A stretch of 64,000 nt of DNA from positions 682,001 to 746,000 of the forward strand of contig OY969884.1 of NCBI GenBank assembly GCA_963704295.1, read 5' to 3'. Below the pieces are notes generated by a model, which saw only the letters and a list, made by a program, of their open reading frames with translations, did no database searches and was not told where the DNA came from. Below are positions 43,626 through 52,848 of this stretch, one piece after another. The position numbers and the translations under genes were made by a program. Within the stretch, counting starts at the first letter, position 1, and each line of letters begins with the position of its first letter. This DNA comes from JACCVL01 sp963704295 (GTDB lineage: Bacteria; Actinomycetota; Actinomycetes; Propionibacteriales; Nocardioidaceae).

Positions 43626-44858
43626 TCAGAAGCGGGAACGCGCCATCCGGGAGCGGACCACGACGCCGTGGCCCGCCCGTCCCGTGGTGCGCAGGTGGAT
43701 GTTCAGCAACAGGCCGACCGCGGTCAGCGACGCGAACATCGAGGTACCGCCGTAGGACACCAGCGGCAACGGCACCCCGGTGACCGGCATGATGCCGAGA
43801 CACATGCCGATGTTCTGGAACGCCTGGAAGCCGAACCAGCAGGCGATGCCGACGGCGGCCACCCGGCCGAACAGGTCGCCCGCGTCCCGTGCGATCCGCA
43901 CCGACCGCCACAGCAGCAATGCGAACAGCGCGACGACCACCGCGGCGCCGATCAGGCCGAACTCCTCGCCGGCGACGGTGAAGACGAAGTCGGTGTGCTG
44001 CTCGGGCACAAACCCGGCCTGGGTCTGGGTCCCGTCGAACAATCCCTGGCCGGTGATGCCCCCGTTGCCGATCGCGATGCGGGCCTGCTGGGTGTTGTAT
44101 CCGGCGCCACGCGGGTCCAGTGACGGGTCGGTGAAGGCGGCGAACCGAAGCAACTGGTACGACGCGAGCAGACCCGACTGGATCGCGAGCGCAACGATCG
44201 CGGCACCGCCACCGGCCAGCAGCAGCAGCCAGCGCTTCGGCGCCCCGGACAGCCCAACCACCCCGAAGACCGTGGCGGTCAGGACCATCAAGGTGCCGAG
44301 GTCCGGCTGCGCCAGGATCAGCACCGCCGGGACGGCCGCGATCGCCAGCGCCGGCAGCACGTCGACCGCGTTCACCCCCTGCCGCAGGTGCGCCTCGGAG
44401 CGCTCGGCCAGGACGAAGGCCATCCCGAGGACGACGCCGAACTTGGCCAGCTCCGCCGGCTGCAGCGACAGCCCGCCGATCAGCAGCCAGGACTGCGAGT
44501 CGTTGATCGTCGCGCCGACCCCGGGCACGAACACCAGCACCAGCCCCAACACGGACACGCCGTAGACCATCGGCGCCCACAGCCGCAGCCAGCGGTGGTC
44601 GGTCGCCGCGACCACGGCGGCCAGCACCACCCCGATGCCGACGTTGACCAGCTGCTTGTGCAGGTAGGCGGTGCCGTCCCCGCCGGTCAGGTCGGTGCGG
44701 TGCAGCGTGGCCGACCACACCAGCAGCAGACCGATGGCGATCAGGGCAGCGACGGCGCTGAGCAGGACCCAGTCGACCCGACGCCAGCCGCCGCGGGCGC
44801 TGCGGGGGCCGATGCCCACGGTCCGCCGGGTGGTGCGCAGCGGCAGCGTCGCGGTCAC
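43626..44858 (-). CDS. rodA: Rod-shape peptidoglycan glycosyltransferase RodA
   Basis: RodA is the SEDS glycosyltransferase that polymerises lipid II during cell elongation, working with PBP2. The 410-residue protein has 10 predicted membrane helices with SEDS marks QSWLLIGGLSLQPAELAKFG and GYNTQQARIAIGNGG, plus the terminal VTGVPLPLVSYGGTSM. The GTG at 44858 overlaps the PBP2 stop (GTGA), fixing the start; a GTG at 44876 is less likely. It is the last gene of mreB-mreC-mreD-pbp2-rodA. Confidence 0.94.
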   Translation of the reverse strand: MTATLPLRTTRRTVGIGPRSARGGWRRVDWVLLSAVAALIAIGLLLVWSATLHRTDLTGGDGTAYLHKQLVNVGIGVVLAAVVAATDHRWLRLWAPMVYGVSVLGLVLVFVPGVGATINDSQSWLLIGGLSLQPAELAKFGVVLGMAFVLAERSEAHLRQGVNAVDVLPALAIAAVPAVLILAQPDLGTLMVLTATVFGVVGLSGAPKRWLLLLAGGGAAIVALAIQSGLLASYQLLRFAAFTDPSLDPRGAGYNTQQARIAIGNGGITGQGLFDGTQTQAGFVPEQHTDFVFTVAGEEFGLIGAAVVVALFALLLWRSVRIARDAGDLFGRVAAVGIACWFGFQAFQNIGMCLGIMPVTGVPLPLVSYGGTSMFASLTAVGLLLNIHLRTTGRAGHGVVVRSRMARSRF

Positions 44859-47059
44859 GGGCGGGTCCGCGGGCACTGGGCCCGGCCACCGGTGCGGCGA
44901 CCGGACCGGCCCGGCTCACGCGCCACGCTCGGCGGCGGCTCGATCAACCCGCGGGCGTCCACGGTGGGCAGCCCCTCCGGCGGAGTGGTGCCGGGGATCA
45001 GCGTGTCGGCCGGGCGGACCTGCTCACCGTCGATGCCGTACAGCGACTCCCAGATCCGGCGCATGGAGTCGCCCGAGGTCCCGGAACCGGTGCCGCCCTG
45101 CTCCACCATCATCACCACGACGTAGTCGTCGTTGTAGGTCGACAGCCACGACGTCGTCTGCTTGCCGTAGACCTCGGCGGTGCCGGTCTTGCCGCGCAGC
45201 TGCACCACGTCGAGCGGGAAGCCGCCCATCTTCCAGGCAAGCGTGCCGTCCACCGGAGTGCCGCGCAGCGCGGTGTCGACGTAGTCGATCACTCGCTGCG
45301 GGAAGGGCAGCCTGCCCTGCACCTCCGGCTTGATCCGGCGTACCACCTCGCCGGCCGGGCTGAGCAGCGCCTTGCCGACCCGAGGGGCATACAGCGTCCC
45401 GCCGTTGGAGATCGCCGCATACCCGACCGCCAGTTGCAGCGGAGTGATGATCGTGTCGCCCTGGCCGATCACGAAGTTGACCGCGTCGCCGGCCCGGAAG
45501 GCATACCCGTCGATACAGAACTCGCGGGCGAACACGTGCAGGAAGTCGCTCCCGGACTCCTTGCCGAGCTCGCAGTAGTAGTCCTTGTTGTCCTTCCAGT
45601 ACTGCATCTTCCAGCGTCGGTCCGCGATCCGGCCGCTGGCCTCCGCGGGCAGGTCGATGCCGGTGAGGCTGCCGAAGCCGGCCGACTGAGCCGCCTCGAC
45701 CAACGGGTCCTGCGTGTTCAGCGGGGCGTCCTCGCCGCCCGCCTTGAGCCACAGGTTGTAGCCGACCTGGTAGAAGAACGTGTTGCAGGAGACCTGCAGC
45801 GCCTTGTCGAAGCCGATGTAACCGTAGGCACCGGACTCGAAGTTCTTGTACGCCCGGTTGCCCACGGTGAACGACGACGAGCAGTTCAGCCGGGTCTCCG
45901 GGCTGTAGCCGTTGGACAGCGCCCCCATCGCCATGAACGGCTTGAACGTCGATCCCGGCGCCAGCTGCGCCTGGGTGGGCCGCGACAGCAGCGGCTCCGC
46001 CGCGCGGGTGGAGTACAGCCGGGACAGCTGCCGATCGCTGATGCCGCCGACCCACACCTCGGGCTCGTACGTCGGGTAGCTGGCCATGGCGACCACGCGC
46101 CCGTTGTTCGGGTCCAGGACGACCGCGGCACCCGACGTGGCCTCGTAGCGGCGACCGGTCACGGTGTCGACGGTCTGCCGGGCGCGGAGGATGGTCTGCT
46201 CGAGCTCGCGCTCGACCACGGCCTGGACCCTGGCGTCGATGCTGGTGACGAGCGTGTCCCCGGGCTCGGGGCGCCGGCTGCTCTCGGGGCCGAGGACCCG
46301 GCCCTGCGAGTCGACGGCGAGGCCGTCCGCGCCCGGCACACCGCGCAGCCACCGGTCGTACTGCTTCTCCACGCCGGAGCGGCCGACCAACGAGGTCGAG
46401 GTGACCGTCGAGTCGTCGTCAGCCAGCGCGGTCTCGTACTCGTCGGCGGTGACCGGTGACAGGTAGCCCAGTACGTGTGCGGCGTTCACGCCGAACGGCT
46501 CGGGGTAGTCCCGCACCAGACGCTGCTCGGCGAGCACCGCCGGGAAGTCCTCGCGCCGCTCCTGGATGTCCACGGCGACTCGCTCCCGCACGTCCTCGGC
46601 GACCGGGACCGGCTGGTACGGCGAGCCGTTCCAGCAGCGCGGGGGTGGCGGCGCCCCCTCCTCGCCACAGAGCCGGAGCCGGTCCCGGATGTCTCGGTAG
46701 GGAACGTCGACGAGGTCCGAGACCCGGTGCAGCAGGTCGCGCTGACCGCGGTTGCCCAGCCGCTCGAGCAGCGTCCGGTCGACACTCACCACCCAGGACA
46801 GCCGGCTGGCGGCCAGCGGTCGACCCATCGCGTCGACGATCAGGCCGCGCTGGGGCTGCACGACGACGTCGCGGACCGCGTTCTCGGCCGCCTGCGCCTG
46901 ATAGGCGTCACCGGAGACGACCTGGAGGTACCACAACCGGGCGAACAGCGTGGCCATCAGCGCGACCACGAGCACCTGGATGACGACGAGCCGGGTGCGG
47001 GACAGGTCGTAGGCCCGGGCGCGGGCCGGGCGCGGCGCGCCAGCGGTGCGTGCGGTCAC
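44855..47059 (-). CDS. mrdA: Penicillin-binding protein 2 (elongation transpeptidase)
   Basis: A class B PBP that cross-links peptidoglycan with RodA. The 734-residue protein has one N-terminal membrane anchor (VVIQVLVVALMATLFARLWYL, residues about 25-45), a pedestal domain, and a transpeptidase domain with STFK near 371 (catalytic Ser), SCN near 422 and KTGT near 621. The proline-rich tail after about 700 is probably disordered. It starts four bases after the mreD stop on the same strand. The catalytic motifs are all intact. Confidence 0.95.
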   Translation of the reverse strand: MTARTAGAPRPARARAYDLSRTRLVVIQVLVVALMATLFARLWYLQVVSGDAYQAQAAENAVRDVVVQPQRGLIVDAMGRPLAASRLSWVVSVDRTLLERLGNRGQRDLLHRVSDLVDVPYRDIRDRLRLCGEEGAPPPPRCWNGSPYQPVPVAEDVRERVAVDIQERREDFPAVLAEQRLVRDYPEPFGVNAAHVLGYLSPVTADEYETALADDDSTVTSTSLVGRSGVEKQYDRWLRGVPGADGLAVDSQGRVLGPESSRRPEPGDTLVTSIDARVQAVVERELEQTILRARQTVDTVTGRRYEATSGAAVVLDPNNGRVVAMASYPTYEPEVWVGGISDRQLSRLYSTRAAEPLLSRPTQAQLAPGSTFKPFMAMGALSNGYSPETRLNCSSSFTVGNRAYKNFESGAYGYIGFDKALQVSCNTFFYQVGYNLWLKAGGEDAPLNTQDPLVEAAQSAGFGSLTGIDLPAEASGRIADRRWKMQYWKDNKDYYCELGKESGSDFLHVFAREFCIDGYAFRAGDAVNFVIGQGDTIITPLQLAVGYAAISNGGTLYAPRVGKALLSPAGEVVRRIKPEVQGRLPFPQRVIDYVDTALRGTPVDGTLAWKMGGFPLDVVQLRGKTGTAEVYGKQTTSWLSTYNDDYVVVMMVEQGGTGSGTSGDSMRRIWESLYGIDGEQVRPADTLIPGTTPPEGLPTVDARGLIEPPPSVAREPGRSGRRTGGRAQCPRTRP

Positions 47060-47063
47060 CGGT

Positions 47064-47576
47064 TCACCACCGCACGGGCGCCGGGTCGAGCCGGCGGAGC
47101 AGCAGCACCGCGAGCGGGACCACGAGCGGGGTGATCGCGACGTCGTAGAGCACGGCGACCGGCAGCACCTCCAGCGCCCGGGCCACGCTCACCCCGGGGT
47201 CGGACAGCACCAGCCCGCTGAGCGCGTAGACCGAGGTGGCGGTGAGCGACGAGACCGCGACGGTGACCAGCGTTGCGAAGGCGGACTGCCGGGCGTCACC
47301 GCGCGCCTGACCGGCCAGCCAGCCGGCGAGGGCCAGCGCCAGGGCCCACCGCCCGGCCACCCCGTCCGCCGGGGGCGCCAGGTCGACGGCCAGGCCGGCG
47401 AACAGGCCGAGCACGGTCGCGTACGCGGGGCCGCGCACGATCGCGGCGGCGACCACGACGAGCAGCGCCAGGTCCGGCACCACCCCGGCGATGGACAGGT
47501 GCGCGAAGAGGCTGACCTGCAGCGTGATCGTGACGACGAGCAGCAGCGCGGTCGCGGCCGCGCGCACGGCGGTCAC
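47064..47576 (-). CDS. mreD: Rod-shape-determining protein MreD
   Basis: A 170-residue membrane protein of the elongation complex with about five hydrophobic segments. FAHLSIAGVVPDLALLVVVAAA and the charged LFAGLAVDLAPPADG region match MreD. Its start overlaps the mreC stop (GTGA at 47573-47576). It bridges MreC to the PBP2-RodA module. Confidence 0.9.
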   Translation of the reverse strand: MTAVRAAATALLLVVTITLQVSLFAHLSIAGVVPDLALLVVVAAAIVRGPAYATVLGLFAGLAVDLAPPADGVAGRWALALALAGWLAGQARGDARQSAFATLVTVAVSSLTATSVYALSGLVLSDPGVSVARALEVLPVAVLYDVAITPLVVPLAVLLLRRLDPAPVRW

Positions 47577-48553
47577 GGCGTGCTCCCCTCGCCTGGCACG
47601 GCCCGCCCCAGGATGCTGCGCGGACCGGTCCGGCTGGTGCCGACCACCACCCCGACCAGGTCGAGCGACGACATGTCGGCGAACGGGCGGACCTCGGCGG
47701 TCACGGACTGGTCGCCGGCGCTGGCCTGCACCTCGACCACCTCGCCGACCGGGACGCCGGCGACGTACGGCGCCCCGCCGCGCGAGCCCCAGGTGACGAC
47801 CGTGTCGCCCTCGGCGGGGATCGACTGCGGGTCGACGAGGTCCAGCGTCAGGACGCCGTCGGAGCCGAGTCCGCCGTTGCCGCGCAGGAACCCGAGCTCC
47901 ATCGATCGGTCGAGCCGGGCTCCGACGACCGAGCCGGCGTCGACGGCGAGCAGCACGGTCGCGGTGTGCCGGCCGGCATCGAGCACCCGGCCGACGAGGC
48001 CGGAGCCGTCGAGCACGGTCAGGTCGGGGTGCACCCCGTCGGCGGTGCCGGCGTCGATCGTCACGGTCCGGGCGAACGCCTGCGCCGGCCCGATCGCGAC
48101 CACCCGGGCCGGGACGAGGTCGACGTCGCCGGCCGTCGCCACACCGCTCAGGGCGTCGTAGCGGGCCAGCCGGTTGCGGTCCAGCTCACCGGTGGCCAGC
48201 TCGGCCTCGAGCGCGGCGTTCTCGCTCTCCAGCCGCTCGTTGTCCTCCTGCAGGCCGCGCATCCGGGCCAGCAGGGAGATCCCGTCCGCCACCGGGTCCC
48301 CGATGGCGGTGGCCCCCGCCTCGAGCGGGCCGAAGACCTCGGCTGCGGCGGACCGTACCGGCTGGACCGGGGAGTCGGCTCCGCCGGCGGCGTCGAGCGT
48401 GATCAGGGTCAGCGCGGTGAGCACGCTGAGCACCAGCGCCGTGCGGGCTCGCCGGGCCTGGTCGCGCTCGCGGTCCGGCCCACCGGGCGGGCGCGGGCGC
48501 CGCAGCGGCTGCCGGAGAGGTCGGCTCAGCGGTCGGGACGGTCGTAGCGGCAC
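47573..48553 (-). CDS. mreC: Rod-shape-determining protein MreC
   Basis: A 326-residue bitopic protein of the elongation machine. The sequence shows a basic N-terminal tail, one membrane helix (TALVLSVLTALTLITLDAA, about 38-57), a coiled coil (LQEDNERLESENAALEAELA, about 98-120) and a C-terminal beta-rich domain with VDAGSVVGARLDRS and the GRVLDAGRHTATVLL pattern. The GTG at 48553 is chosen because it lies four bases after the mreB stop; longer in-frame starts run antisense into mreB. Confidence 0.92.
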   Translation of the reverse strand: MPLRPSRPLSRPLRQPLRRPRPPGGPDRERDQARRARTALVLSVLTALTLITLDAAGGADSPVQPVRSAAAEVFGPLEAGATAIGDPVADGISLLARMRGLQEDNERLESENAALEAELATGELDRNRLARYDALSGVATAGDVDLVPARVVAIGPAQAFARTVTIDAGTADGVHPDLTVLDGSGLVGRVLDAGRHTATVLLAVDAGSVVGARLDRSMELGFLRGNGGLGSDGVLTLDLVDPQSIPAEGDTVVTWGSRGGAPYVAGVPVGEVVEVQASAGDQSVTAEVRPFADMSSLDLVGVVVGTSRTGPRSILGRAVPGEGSTP

Positions 48554-48557
48554 CTCG

Positions 48558-49583
48558 TCACCGCCGCGACTCGGAGACGAGCACCTGCTGCAGCGCCTCG
48601 AACTCCTCCACGCACCGTCCGGCGCCGATGGCGACCGAGTGCAGCGGGTCCTCGGCGACGTGCACCGGCATGCCGGTCTCGTGCCGCAGCCGTTCGTCCA
48701 GCCCGCGCAGCAGTGCGCCACCCCCGGTGAGCACCAGGCCGCGGTCCATGATGTCGCCGGCGAGCTCGGGCGGGGTCCGGTCCAGGGTGGTGCGGACGGC
48801 GTCCACGATGTCGTGCAAGGGCTCCTCGAGCGCCTGACGCACCTCGGCGGAGGAGATCGGCACGCTGCGCGGGAGCCCGGACACCAGGTCGCGCCCGCGG
48901 ACATCGGCCTCCGGTTCGTCGGCCAGCGGGAACGCCGAGCCGAGCGCGATCTTGACCTCCTCGGCGGTGCGCTCGCCGAGCATGAGGGAGTACTCCTTCT
49001 TCAGCCAGGAGACGATCGCGGCGTCCAGGTCGTCCCCGGCGGTACGGATGGACAGGCTGGTGACCACCCCGCCGAGCGAGATCACCGCGACCTCCGTGGT
49101 GCCGCCCCCGATGTCGACCACCATGTTGCCGGTGGCCTCGTGCACGGGGAGCCCGGCGCCGATGGCGGCGGCCATCGGCTCCTCCACGATGTAGACCCGG
49201 CGGGCGCCCGCCTGGTAGCCGGCCTCCTTGACAGCGCGCTGCTCCACGGCGGTGATGCCGGACGGCACGCAGATGACCAGTCGCGGCTTGGCGAAGTACC
49301 GCCGGCGGTGCACCTGCTGGATGAACAGCCGGAGCATCTGCTCGGTGGACTCGAAGTCGGCGATCACGCCGTCCTTCAGCGGCCGGATCGCGGTGATGCC
49401 CCCGGGGGTGCGCCCGAGCATCCGCTTGGCCTCGGAGCCCACCGCCAAGATCTCCCGGCTGGTCGCGTCCAGGGCGACGACCGAGGGCTCGTTCAGCAGC
49501 ACGCCGCGCCCGCGGACGTAGACGAGCGTGTTGGCGGTGCCGAGGTCGACGGCCATGTCCCGGCCGAGGAAGCTGTTGCCCAC
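48558..49583 (-). CDS. mreB: Rod-shape actin homologue MreB
   Basis: MreB is an actin-like ATPase that organises cell-wall elongation. The 341-residue protein starts at GTG 49583 (GNSFLGRDMAVDLGTANT), shows the phosphate-binding loops DLGTANT and VVDIGGGTTEVAVISLGG, and ends with TGGGALLRGLD and a short acidic tail. The frame stays open to 49628, but the GTG has a GGGGG-type ribosome site and the conserved N-terminus. The presence of the full mreBCD-pbp2-rodA set indicates rod-like elongation or sporulation-linked growth. Confidence 0.95.
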   Translation of the reverse strand: MGNSFLGRDMAVDLGTANTLVYVRGRGVLLNEPSVVALDATSREILAVGSEAKRMLGRTPGGITAIRPLKDGVIADFESTEQMLRLFIQQVHRRRYFAKPRLVICVPSGITAVEQRAVKEAGYQAGARRVYIVEEPMAAAIGAGLPVHEATGNMVVDIGGGTTEVAVISLGGVVTSLSIRTAGDDLDAAIVSWLKKEYSLMLGERTAEEVKIALGSAFPLADEPEADVRGRDLVSGLPRSVPISSAEVRQALEEPLHDIVDAVRTTLDRTPPELAGDIMDRGLVLTGGGALLRGLDERLRHETGMPVHVAEDPLHSVAIGAGRCVEEFEALQQVLVSESRR

Positions 49584-49680
49584 GCGGCCCCCTGGGTCGC
49601 AGATGTCACACGAGTACTGTTGTGTCACAGGCTAGGTGCGCGCTCCCGCTCAGCCCGGCCACGACACACCTCCCCCCGGC

Positions 49681-49733
49681 CACGATCCGCGACTTCTGCA
49701 GCCCCTCCTCCCCACGATCCGCGACTTCTGCAG
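49681..49733 (+). repeat. Two direct copies of a dispersed palindromic element
   Basis: CACGATCCGCGACTTCTGCAG occurs at 49681-49701 and again at 49713-49733 (core CACGATCCGCG then ACTTCTGCAG), 32 bases apart. A variant with TTTTGCAG forms the arms of the hairpin at 58290-58340. The pair lies in the 167-base region between the ATP-grasp gene end and the mreB start and may influence transcription there. Confidence 0.75.
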
Positions 49734-49750
49734 ACCGGGACGGTGCGGTG

Positions 49751-50626
49751 TCAGGCGGAGGGCTGGCGCTTGAGCCAGCCGCACACTGCCCGCGCCCATC
49801 GCTCGGGAGCCGTGGGGTCGGCAACGAACCACAGCGACGGCTCGGTCAGCTCGAGCTCCAGCAGCACCGGGTCGCCGTCCGGGCCGGGCACCAGGTCGAC
49901 CCGGGCGTACAGCAGCCCGTCCCGAGCTACCGGCGCCAGCTGGGCCAGCGCGTCCAGCACCCGCTCGGCCACCTCGCGCTCGACCGTCGAGGCCCGCCGA
50001 GCGCCGATGGCCTCCTGCATGAACAGGTCGGTGGTCACCTCCGCCCCCGGCGTGAGCAGGGCGCCCTTGCGGAAGGCGTGGCTGAACCGGTCCCCCATCC
50101 ACACCAGCCCGGTCTCGCCGGCGGTGTCCACCGCCGTCAGGTACGGCTGCACCATCACCGCCCGCCCGGCGTCGAGCAGCGAGCGAGCGTGCCGCCGCGC
50201 GCCGTCGGCGTCGGCATGCCGGACGGTGTCCCTGGCCCCGGCACTCACCGTCGGCTTGACCACCACCTCGCCGGCAGGCTCGGCGACCTCGTCGCCCGGC
50301 TGGTACCACGTAGTCGGCACCACCGGCAGCCCGGCGTCGGCCAGCTGCCGCAGGTAGGTCTTGTCGCTGTTCCAGTCCAGGACCGGCGCCGGGTTGGCCA
50401 GCCGGGGCACCGACCGGGCCCAGGCGAGGAACTCGTCCCGCCGTCGGGCGTAGTCCCAGGTGGACCGGACCACCACCAGATCCGCCGCAGACCAGTCCAC
50501 GGTCGGGTCGTCCCAGACGGCGAACATCGCCTGCACCCCGGCAGCACGCAGCGCCTCGGTCGCAGGGCGGTCGTCCTCGTCCCCCTCGGGCACCTCGGCA
50601 CAGGTGGCCAGCAGCACGCGTGCCAC
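49751..50626 (-). CDS. ATP-grasp family protein of unknown specificity
   Basis: A 291-residue ATP-grasp ligase. VVVKPTVSAGARDTVRH supplies the ATP-binding lysine and loop, and LLYARVDLVPG with LELELTEPSLWF supplies the metal-binding Asp and Glu of the RimK/DcsG-like group. These enzymes join an acid to an amine via an acyl phosphate; the substrates are unknown here. It is six bases upstream of the ndk end region, on the same strand, between ndk and mreB. Confidence 0.8.
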   Translation of the reverse strand: MARVLLATCAEVPEGDEDDRPATEALRAAGVQAMFAVWDDPTVDWSAADLVVVRSTWDYARRRDEFLAWARSVPRLANPAPVLDWNSDKTYLRQLADAGLPVVPTTWYQPGDEVAEPAGEVVVKPTVSAGARDTVRHADADGARRHARSLLDAGRAVMVQPYLTAVDTAGETGLVWMGDRFSHAFRKGALLTPGAEVTTDLFMQEAIGARRASTVEREVAERVLDALAQLAPVARDGLLYARVDLVPGPDGDPVLLELELTEPSLWFVADPTAPERWARAVCGWLKRQPSA

Positions 50627-50631
50627 GGCGG

Positions 50632-51048
50632 TCAGTCGAGCCCGGGGAAGAACAGTGCGATCTCGCGCTCGGCCGACTCCCGGGAGTCCGACCCGTGCAC
50701 GAGGTTCTCCCGGTTGGACAGCGACAGGTCACCCCGGATCGATCCCGGAGCGGCCACCCGGCCGTCCGTGGCGCCGTTCAGGGTGCGCACCACCTCGACG
50801 GCTCGGTCCCCCTCCAACACCAGGGCCACCATCGGGCCCGAGGTCACGAACTCCCGCAGCGGTGGGTAGAAGTCGCGCTGCACGTGCTCGGTGTAGTGCT
50901 CGTCCGCGGTCGCGCCGTCGATCGTGCGCTGGTCCATCGCCACGATCACGAGACCCTTGGCTTCGTACCGGCTCAGCACCTCGCCCACCAGACCGCGGCG
51001 GACGGCGTCGGGCTTGACCAGGACCAGGGTGCGCTCTGCGTCGGACAC
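50632..51048 (-). CDS. ndk: Nucleoside-diphosphate kinase
   Basis: NDK equalises nucleoside triphosphate pools by phosphate transfer through a histidine. The 138-residue protein has LVLVKPDAVRRGLVGEVLSRYE at the N-terminus (runs LVLVKPDAVRRGLV and GEVLSRYE) and the catalytic His in NLVHGSDSRESAE near residue 116. The GTG at 51048 is preceded by no strong ribosome site. It lies downstream of folC-DUF4233, the usual actinobacterial order. Confidence 0.96.
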   Translation of the reverse strand: MSDAERTLVLVKPDAVRRGLVGEVLSRYEAKGLVIVAMDQRTIDGATADEHYTEHVQRDFYPPLREFVTSGPMVALVLEGDRAVEVVRTLNGATDGRVAAPGSIRGDLSLSNRENLVHGSDSRESAEREIALFFPGLD

Positions 51049-51053
51049 GGGGG

Positions 51054-51401
51054 TCAACCTACCGACGGCGAGCCAGCCTGACCCGTCTGGGCCCGCACCG
51101 CCTCGACCCGGCGGCCGAGGACGATCGCCATCACCCACAGACCGCCGAACATCACCCCAACGACGAACATGGCGGCGGTGACGAACCCGAGCGCGAGCAC
51201 GCCCACCTGCACGGCCCAGCCCAGCGCGTAGGCCCAGCGATACCGGAGCAGGCCGGCGGTCACGACCGCCAGACCGGCCAGCCCCAGACCGACGGCGAGC
51301 GCCGGACCCCGGTCCACGTCCGACACCTGGATCAGCACCGGCACCGACAAGGCGATCACCACCGCCTCGAACGCCAGCACGGCGGCGCACATGCTGCGCA
51401 C
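51054..51401 (-). CDS. DUF4233 membrane protein
   Basis: A 115-residue protein with four hydrophobic segments, beginning RSMCAAVLAFEAVVIALSVPV and containing YRWAYALGWAVQVG and FVVGVMFGGLWVMAIVLGR. It is the conserved protein found between folC and ndk in most actinobacteria, with no known function. The start abuts the folC stop, so translation is coupled. Confidence 0.9.
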   Translation of the reverse strand: MRSMCAAVLAFEAVVIALSVPVLIQVSDVDRGPALAVGLGLAGLAVVTAGLLRYRWAYALGWAVQVGVLALGFVTAAMFVVGVMFGGLWVMAIVLGRRVEAVRAQTGQAGSPSVG

Positions 51402-52796
51402 CTAGTCGTCCTCGATTCCGGGATCCGGCGACAGGCCGAGCAGCGTGCGAGCCTCGCCCACGGTGATGACCGAGCCGGTGACCAGCACCCCGCCGCTGCC
51501 CATCGACGAACCGTGCGACCCGGCGCCCTCCGCCAACCCCGCGGCCACGTCGAGGGCGTCGTCGAGCCGCCGCTCCCGGTGCACCCGGTCCCGGCCGAAG
51601 ATGCCCTCGGCCATGTCGGCGAGGTCCTCAGCCGACAGCGCCCGGGCGGTGGAGGCCTGAGTACAGACGATCTCGGCCAGCACCGGCTCCAGCGCGGCGA
51701 GGACCCCCTCGACGTCCTTGTCCGCCATCACCCCGACCACCCCGACGAGCGGGCTGAACGCGAACGCCTCCTGCACCGCCTCGGCCGTGGCCTCGGCACC
51801 ACGCGGGTTGTGCGCTCCGTCGAGCACGATGGTCGGGCTGCGGCGGGCCACCTCGAGCCGCCCAGGGGAGGTGACGGTCGCGAACGCCTCCCGCACCAGC
51901 TCGACGCCCAGCCCGTCCCCGCCGCCCAGCAACGCCTCGGCAGCGGCCAGAGCGCAGCCGGCGTTGTGCGCCTGGTGCGCGCCGAACAGCGGCAGCAACA
52001 CCTCGTCGTACTCCCGGCCGTCGAGCCCGCGCAGGGTCAGCAGCTGGCCGCCGACGCCGGGCAGTCGCTGCACGACATCGAACTCCACGCCGGCCCGGGC
52101 CACCGTGGCGCCGACCTCCGCGGCCCGGCGGAGCAGCACCTCGGCCACCTCAGCCGGCTGCTCGGCCAGCACGGCTGCCACGCCTGGTTTCAGGATCCCG
52201 GCCTTCTCCCCGGCGATCGTCGCCAGATCGTCCCCGAGGTAGGCGGCGTGGTCGACCGAGACCGGGGTCACCACCGCGACCTGGCTGTCCACGACGTTGG
52301 TGGCGTCCCAGCTGCCGCCCATGCCGACCTCCACCACCGCCACGTCGACCGGTGCGTCCGCGAACGCCGCGAACGCCATCCCGGTCACCGCCTCGAAGAA
52401 GCTCAGCGGATGCGGAGCGGAGCGGTCCACCACCTGCAGGTACGGCGCCACGTCGGTGTAGGTGCGGACGAAGCGCTCCTCGGTCAACGGCGACCCGTCA
52501 ATGGCGATCCGCTCGGTCATCTGCTGCAGGTGCGGGCTGGTGTAGCGGCCGGTCCGCAGGCCGGCGGCACGAAGCAGCGCGTCGATCATCCGGCTGGTGG
52601 AGGTCTTGCCGTTGGTGCCGCCGACGTGCACCACCGGACTGGACCGGTGCGGGTCGCCCAGCAGGTCGACGAGGGCCCGGATCCGGTCGAGGCTCGGGTC
52701 CAGCCGAGTCTCGGGCCAGCGGTCGAGCAGGGCACGCTCGACCTCGCCGTACGCGGGGTGCGGGACGCGGGTCCCAGTGCCGCCGTTGTCAGCCAT
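51402..52796 (-). CDS. folC: Folylpolyglutamate/dihydrofolate synthase
   Basis: FolC adds glutamate to folates and, in many bacteria, also makes dihydrofolate. The 464-residue Mur-ligase-like enzyme shows the P-loop VGGTNGKTSTSRM near residue 56, the SPHLQQMTERI loop, EVGMGGSWDATNVVD, and the C-terminal ligase domain LDGAHNPRGAEA. The ATG at 52796 is the start; the frame stays open upstream to 53021, but those residues are antisense to tmsB. It normally follows valS directly, but here tmsA-tmsB intervene. Confidence 0.94.
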   Translation of the reverse strand: MADNGGTGTRVPHPAYGEVERALLDRWPETRLDPSLDRIRALVDLLGDPHRSSPVVHVGGTNGKTSTSRMIDALLRAAGLRTGRYTSPHLQQMTERIAIDGSPLTEERFVRTYTDVAPYLQVVDRSAPHPLSFFEAVTGMAFAAFADAPVDVAVVEVGMGGSWDATNVVDSQVAVVTPVSVDHAAYLGDDLATIAGEKAGILKPGVAAVLAEQPAEVAEVLLRRAAEVGATVARAGVEFDVVQRLPGVGGQLLTLRGLDGREYDEVLLPLFGAHQAHNAGCALAAAEALLGGGDGLGVELVREAFATVTSPGRLEVARRSPTIVLDGAHNPRGAEATAEAVQEAFAFSPLVGVVGVMADKDVEGVLAALEPVLAEIVCTQASTARALSAEDLADMAEGIFGRDRVHRERRLDDALDVAAGLAEGAGSHGSSMGSGGVLVTGSVITVGEARTLLGLSPDPGIEDD

Positions 52797-52848
52797 CACC
52801 GGGAAGTATCCCAGGCGGGCCAAACCCGCCGGCGGCGACCGGTGCGGC

